Source: Erythrobasidium yunnanense (lineage: Eukaryota > Basidiomycota > Cystobasidiomycetes > Erythrobasidiales > Erythrobasidiaceae). From it: 64,000 nt of DNA. Both the position numbers and the translations under genes were made by a program. Positions 59,313 to 64,000 of the stretch are shown one piece after another. The DNA lies in contig BCJC01000001.1 in NCBI GenBank assembly GCA_001600175.1, positions 124,001-188,000 of the forward strand, given 5' to 3'. The notes beneath the pieces are model-generated. The model saw only the letters and a program-made list of their open reading frames with translations. It was not told where the DNA came from and did not search any database. Each line of letters begins with the position of its first letter. Positions within the stretch are counted from its first letter, which is position 1.

Positions 59313-62300
59313 TCACCTCAGTCCCGAGTAGCCAGAATTCGCAAGCGCAGCTCTCTTCCGCTTTCTCATAGTCCAGCACAACCACGCTGCAACGAGCGCC
59401 AGAACTCCGCCTACTCGGAAGACGAAGCCTATCGCATCGTTCGATGCAGCTGGTACGTGTATACCCGCTCGTATATGCAGAGAGCGTCTTAGGAGTTCTG
59501 TGAAAGTATCGTCTGCCGGCGTCTCAGAGGGAGCATCAGGCGGAGTTGCGGGTGCGAAGAAAGCGAACTGCCAAAGCGCGCAGAGATTAGCTATGTGCAC
59601 ATGTGCGTAATGATGATAGCAGAGACCTACGATGATAGACGACAAGAAGGAAGTAAGGACTGTACACCATCAATACCATCAGTCAGGACCAGATCAGAAG
59701 CAAGTAAGATGGCTCACACTGCGGCAAGACCACAAAGATATTTGCTATCCCAAGTATAGCTCCCGCCTGATCCGCCGTTCTAGTCTGCTCGCCCTGAGCA
59801 GGACCATTCGGCATGCCCAGCTCGTCCTCCAGGTCGTTCAACTGCTGATCCTGCTCGTACCTCCTGTTTCTGGAGGAAGCCGGAGCATGATGCGAAGTCG
59901 ATGCGTGAATCGTGTCTGTACTCTCGAAATCGCGGTCCATATCGTATGACCTCGGTAGTGTGGAGAGGTATGGGCTACTAAGCGATTTACTGTTGTTGGT
60001 GCTATTGAAGCTATCGTCTAGATCATCATCGTCGCTCGACGCGTAAGAAGTAGAATCGAAACTCGAAGAATGCCGAATCTGCAGTGTTTTACCCGGAATC
60101 GGATACGTAGCTGCTTTCTCCTCTCCATGCGTGGAAACATCTGTCCTACTGCTATTCCTCCTCGGCGATGCATTCAGTGCTTGTAGCTTCTTATGCACTT
60201 CCAGTGGCTCAGGATGGATAGCTGATCCATCTGCATCCGTAGCGGGTCTGTATCTTTTGGGCGTAGCAGCTCCGGACCCAGAAGGTGATGCGGATCTCGA
60301 AGTCGCACGAGAGGTACTGATCGTACTCCGAGCGTCTTCGAAATTTGCGGAACTAGAACTCGATAACAGACTCGCGCTGTCTCCTCGCTCTCTACCCAAT
60401 GGTGCTAGTAAGATCTGGTCTGTAGGTGAAATAGACTCGTCGTCTATACGGAAAGGATTGCCATTCAGGGACAATGAAAGATCCGATGCTGACCGATGCT
60501 GATTCTGAGGGCGCTTATCTGCGCTCGCTGAGCGTTCAAGGAGGGCTATGCCTTCCGTGCGATCACCTTGGTTCTCGTTATGATGATGATCTCGCGCTGT
60601 TTGGTGTGATGAGCGAGATACCTTGATAGGCGGAGGCGATCTATCTTGCAGGATCTCCTGAGCCAATAATGCAGTAGGTGCCCAGCATGTTACCGCCCCT
60701 GTTACGAAAAGCTTACTTCAGCTTTTCACGGGCATCATGCAACATCAAGGGCACTCACAGCTGAAACTCAGTAAGCTGAGTATGAGTGTAGCGCTCCATA
60801 CGGATCCCACGAACCAGGTCGAGAACATGAGGACAGCAAAAGCAACATGACTTATCGCCCATAACAGATCCAAGTCGAGCCAAGGAAAAGGAATAGTAGG
60901 TAATTTTGCCAGTAATCTATCGAGGAATGGATAGTCCGTCTTCGGTACGCTATATCGACCCAAAGACGCTGTGGAGGATCTTTCTGAGGTTACACCGTGG
61001 TCATTTGATAAACGCGCTTTTCCGCGGCCATTGTTTCCTACTGGAATAGGTAAGGAGGAATCATGTTTCGAAGGAGTGGAGATGTAGGCTGAAGAATTGA
61101 CGAAGAAGGGTAGGATGATGGACATTATGAAGGTGAAGACGGATTGGAGAAACATGGCGCGGGACCCTGCTCGGGTGCCAGGGTCCGCTTCGTGCGGTAG
61201 TGATATACTCGGCGAGCCTTGGGAAGTATCGAGGGTAGGATGAGAAGAGGAGTAGATCTCCGCTACATATGTCGTCGAGAAGAAGCTTGAAATAAGAGCG
61301 TCAGGGAAAGCTCTGCGATTCTGGGCAGGCTGAAGCGACTCACAGTATGGGAAACCATCCACCCCAAGCGAACGCTTGCACTTTACATATATGCCAAATG
61401 GGCAGAGGTAAATTCTGATATGTCGTCCAGATCTCCTTCAAGCTATTGATGAATTCCCTCGAGCTCTTCCTACTTTTCTTGATCAGTAAACCCGGCACTG
61501 CATTCACCCCGCTCAGCATGTCGTCCTCTTCCCTTGTATGTGTATAGTGGTGAGCGCCGTTCTCGAGGTTTAAAGTGGATGGATGTGCGGAGATCACGGC
61601 GTCTTCATCTAGTAAAACGCGTTCTTCGACGGAGAAGATGGTGATGCCATGACAGATTGTCAATGCCAAGCACGCGAATACGGATAGAATCTTGATTTGT
61701 GAATCGCCAAGAAAGGAGAATCCATATGTAAGATCGATGTTGCCTATCCAGAACCCTAAGATGGAACCAGCACCGGCGCTGTTTAGTCCAATTTTTAGCT
61801 GATGAAGCGAAATTGGATGTGCAGATACAGGAGAGAGCACGCACACTCGTGCAGCCCATGCATTCGCTTCTTCCTGCTGGCTTATGGGCATGATGTCCAC
61901 TATTAGTGCTCTGTCCGCAGCCATCACTCCATTGATCGCGAAGTCGAGTGCGTATACAGCAAAGACGGCCAGCCATATCGTCAGAGTCGAGTGCTACCAA
62001 ATTGAGTCATTCAGCGCGACTGTTCTCAATGCGACTAGCAGAACGAATAGCAGAAGGCTCACCGCTGACGAGCCCCAGGTCGTGAATATACTAGCTACTT
62101 CTCGCGTATAGCCGAAGATCAGGAGCGAAAGAACACAGATCGCGCATCCTATCACGATGACGGGCCGCCGTCTTCCGAAGCGCGATTTTGAGCGGTCTGC
62201 GACGGTTCCTGCGATACCAATTAGACGTTCAATGATGGTTTCTGTGATTGTCGAGAGGTTGCGAACCTATTATGGGCTGTACTATGAGGCCTGCATACAA

Positions 62301-62794
62301 AGACAACCTTCAGAGTCAGATTGGCATAACTGAAGGAGTAGAGAGCCTTACCTGACAATGGACCAGCCAAGAAGACGGCGCTCATGCCTGACTTTGAGAG
62401 TCCTGTTAGCATAGGAGTATTGAAGGCGATCAGCCAGGTCCTGACTTGTGATACGAGCAGGAATATAGGAAAAGGAAGCACACCAAGAGACAGAAGATAA
62501 GGAGACGCGTACGCCATTTCCGTGCTCCATACGAGTTGTAGTCCGAGCAGGTCAATCTGGATGTAGCCGCATTCAAATCAATATGAACCATTCTTTGCCG
62601 CTTCAAGGTAGACCAACAGTGATGAGGAGGTTCTTGATCCATCGCTTCTTGCCTTTGACGTGGGCGCGCCTGTAATAAGATATCGATGAGCTCGCGACTT
62701 TCTGGCTGCGTCCTGCGGTCAGCTCAGCTCACCCTACAAACTGCAAAGGCGGCCCAGCGCTGGTTGATGGGACAGAAAGGCCGCCGCTGACCAT
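59313..62794 (-). CDS. SUT/SLC45-type sugar:proton symporter with giant loop
   Basis: Major-facilitator transporter of the sucrose/alpha-glucoside (SUT, SLC45) group, expected in the plasma membrane. Start MVSGGLSVPSTSAGPPLQF (62794). Hallmarks: LVWSTEMAYASPYLLSLG, GMSAVFLAGPLSG, IAGTVADRSKSRFGRRRP (the loop-2/3 RxGRR motif), VYALDFAINGVMAADRALIV and QEEANAWAARV. A central loop follows YGFSFLGDSQIKILSVFACL, then LPLPIWHICKVQAFAWGGWF. After WAPTALLAQEIL an insertion of about 290 disordered, Ser/Asp-rich residues (60660-59790) precedes GAILGIANIFVVLPQFLTSF, LSSIIFAFFAPATP and the last helix FRVGGVLALVAAWLCW. Ends RAALANSGYSGLR. At least nine introns; the chain across all of them is consistent in frame. 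Confidence 0.85.
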
Positions 62795-63078
62795 GCTGAA
62801 TCACTGTCTCCTAGAGGGTGAAGCTTGGATCCATGTTGACGAGTTGGACGTGGACAGATTTCAAAGCTTTTGAATAAAGATCAAGGCAGAGTCTTGAAAG
62901 CACTGTAAAAGAGTGTTACAATCATCAATGTACCCATCAAGATTGCCTTAAGCTGCCCTTTACATCTAGCTTAAACCCACTCAACGCGTCTGTACATCAA
63001 CACCTAACCCAGCTCTAAGACTGGCTGTACCATCAATTCAACACTCATACTACACTCCTGTAAGACTCCTATAACACC

Positions 63079-64000
63079 ATGAACTTCGTATCGAACAGTA
63101 GCGGGATCAACATGGGACGGCGGCAGCGACAGGATCAGAAGGAACAAGGGAAAGAGAGCAAGCTGCAGGAAAGCAGAAGGAAAGCACGACGAAGAAGCAA
63201 CGACAATAAAGACGATGTAGATGCTGTCCTGGTCCTGGATGAAGAGGCCTCCTCAGCGGCATCGTCTTCGGCGTCATCATCCACGCATGAATTCGAAGGC
63301 GACAACGACGACGATGATGAACACGCTACTGGACTTGCATCTGGCTGGCGAAGAGCTGACAGATTGGCACGCGCGACGGCGACTCGGGATCCATTGTTGA
63401 TGTCGACATCACGGCTGGAGCTCCAGCGCGAGAAGGGCATACTCGAGGACGCCCTAAAGGACAGGCGAGTAACCCTACAACGTCATTTTCTATGGTACCA
63501 TGCTTATCGGAGGTGATAAACAGCCTGTCGACCCTACTCATGCTGAGACCGGCTAATACGTCCGCCAAACTACCCGATTTCCTGACGGCGACGCACTCTC
63601 ATCCATCTCCTATACCTCTATCGAAACCGTCAGATACTTCTGCTTACTCTCTGTCCACATCACCAAGCTCGACGGTGACCGCCACCGCTTCACGTCGGCC
63701 ATGGACAGGTACTTCGCAGACTGGTCAGACCTCGCAAGCTATCGCTACCCAGTCTAGTGCCCGTGTTGAAGGTAGTGGATCACCTCGACGACCAAACATA
63801 CACAGGCGGAGGACAGTCACAACTCTGAGCCCAAAGACGGCTACAACTATCGACAAAGGCAAGGGCAAAGCTAGTCCCAAGAAGCAGGCAGAAGGAGAGG
63901 TAGAGGATTTGTCGGCCAACTGGGCAGAAGCGACGCTTTCCTCGACTTCATCCTTCGAAGATCTAGGCTTCGATGATTTCGAGGAGGACGAAGATGAAGA
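63079..64000 (+). CDS. Partial gene, disordered charged protein
   Basis: Cut by the right window edge. Start MNFVSNSSGINMGRRQRQDQ. The N-terminus is strongly charged (Lys/Arg then Asp/Glu and Ser runs). A short helical segment, STSRLELQREKGILEDALKD, continues as SLSTLLMLRPANTS after an intron at 63465-63523 that appears to use a GC donor (AG|GCGAGT). The rest so far is Ser/Thr/Pro-rich with KGKGKASPKKQ and an acidic stretch FEDLGFDDFEEDEDE at the edge. I do not recognise a family; many fungal regulators have such N-termini. Confidence 0.6.

Noticed and set aside
59683-60666. Separate Ser-rich gene next to a sugar transporter
   Set aside because: Its frame continues in register from transporter helices upstream and into the last helices downstream across good splice sites, so it is a loop of one protein.

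Overview
The window is a gene-dense stretch of a fungal nuclear genome, most likely from a basidiomycete. About 34 protein genes fit in 64 kb on both strands. Most carry several very short GT-AG introns of roughly 45-70 bases, and base composition looks close to 50% GC by eye. The basidiomycete call rests on this intron style plus the gene set; the class (Ustilaginomycotina, Tremellomycetes or Pucciniomycotina) cannot be settled by reading. I see no tRNA, rRNA, transposable element, virus-like element or CRISPR array.

1-13 kb: an SLC33-type acetyl-CoA transporter, a small secreted protein, an unrecognised gene, a cytochrome P450, a small one-helix protein and an OSCA/CSC1-type channel. 13-34 kb is mostly housekeeping: CWF19 (splicing), a tandem GNAT acetyltransferase, RRP9 (U3 snoRNP), an F-box protein, a mitochondrial PP2C phosphatase, a carnosine N-methyltransferase-like protein head to head with COQ5, a CSN12/PCID2-type PCI protein and the mRNA-export helicase SUB2.

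34-46 kb: a TVP38/DedA membrane protein; then an accessory island (about 35.2-37.8 kb) with three tandem members of an unrecognised small-protein family, one of them broken; then an ornithine cyclodeaminase-like enzyme, the glycine cleavage H protein, SDHC, the Pol III repressor MAF1, a 2-kb gene-poor gap and a Ser/Lys/Pro-repeat secreted protein. 46-64 kb: a small membrane-anchored candidate, TDP1, a short-chain dehydrogenase, a PI31-type proteasome regulator, a mitochondrial J-protein with a 12-base exon, a zinc-finger protein, a PhzF-like protein, URC4 (uracil catabolism), a SUT/SLC45-type sugar transporter with a huge disordered loop, and a gene cut by the window end.

Genes are placed individually rather than in operons. 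Several mitochondrial functions (COQ5, PP2C, H protein, SDHC, J-protein) and RNA functions (CWF19, RRP9, SUB2, a PCI protein) are present, as expected by chance in a compact genome. Coordinates of multi-exon genes run from start to stop codon and include introns; splice sites were inferred by eye from GT/AG signals and reading-frame continuity.
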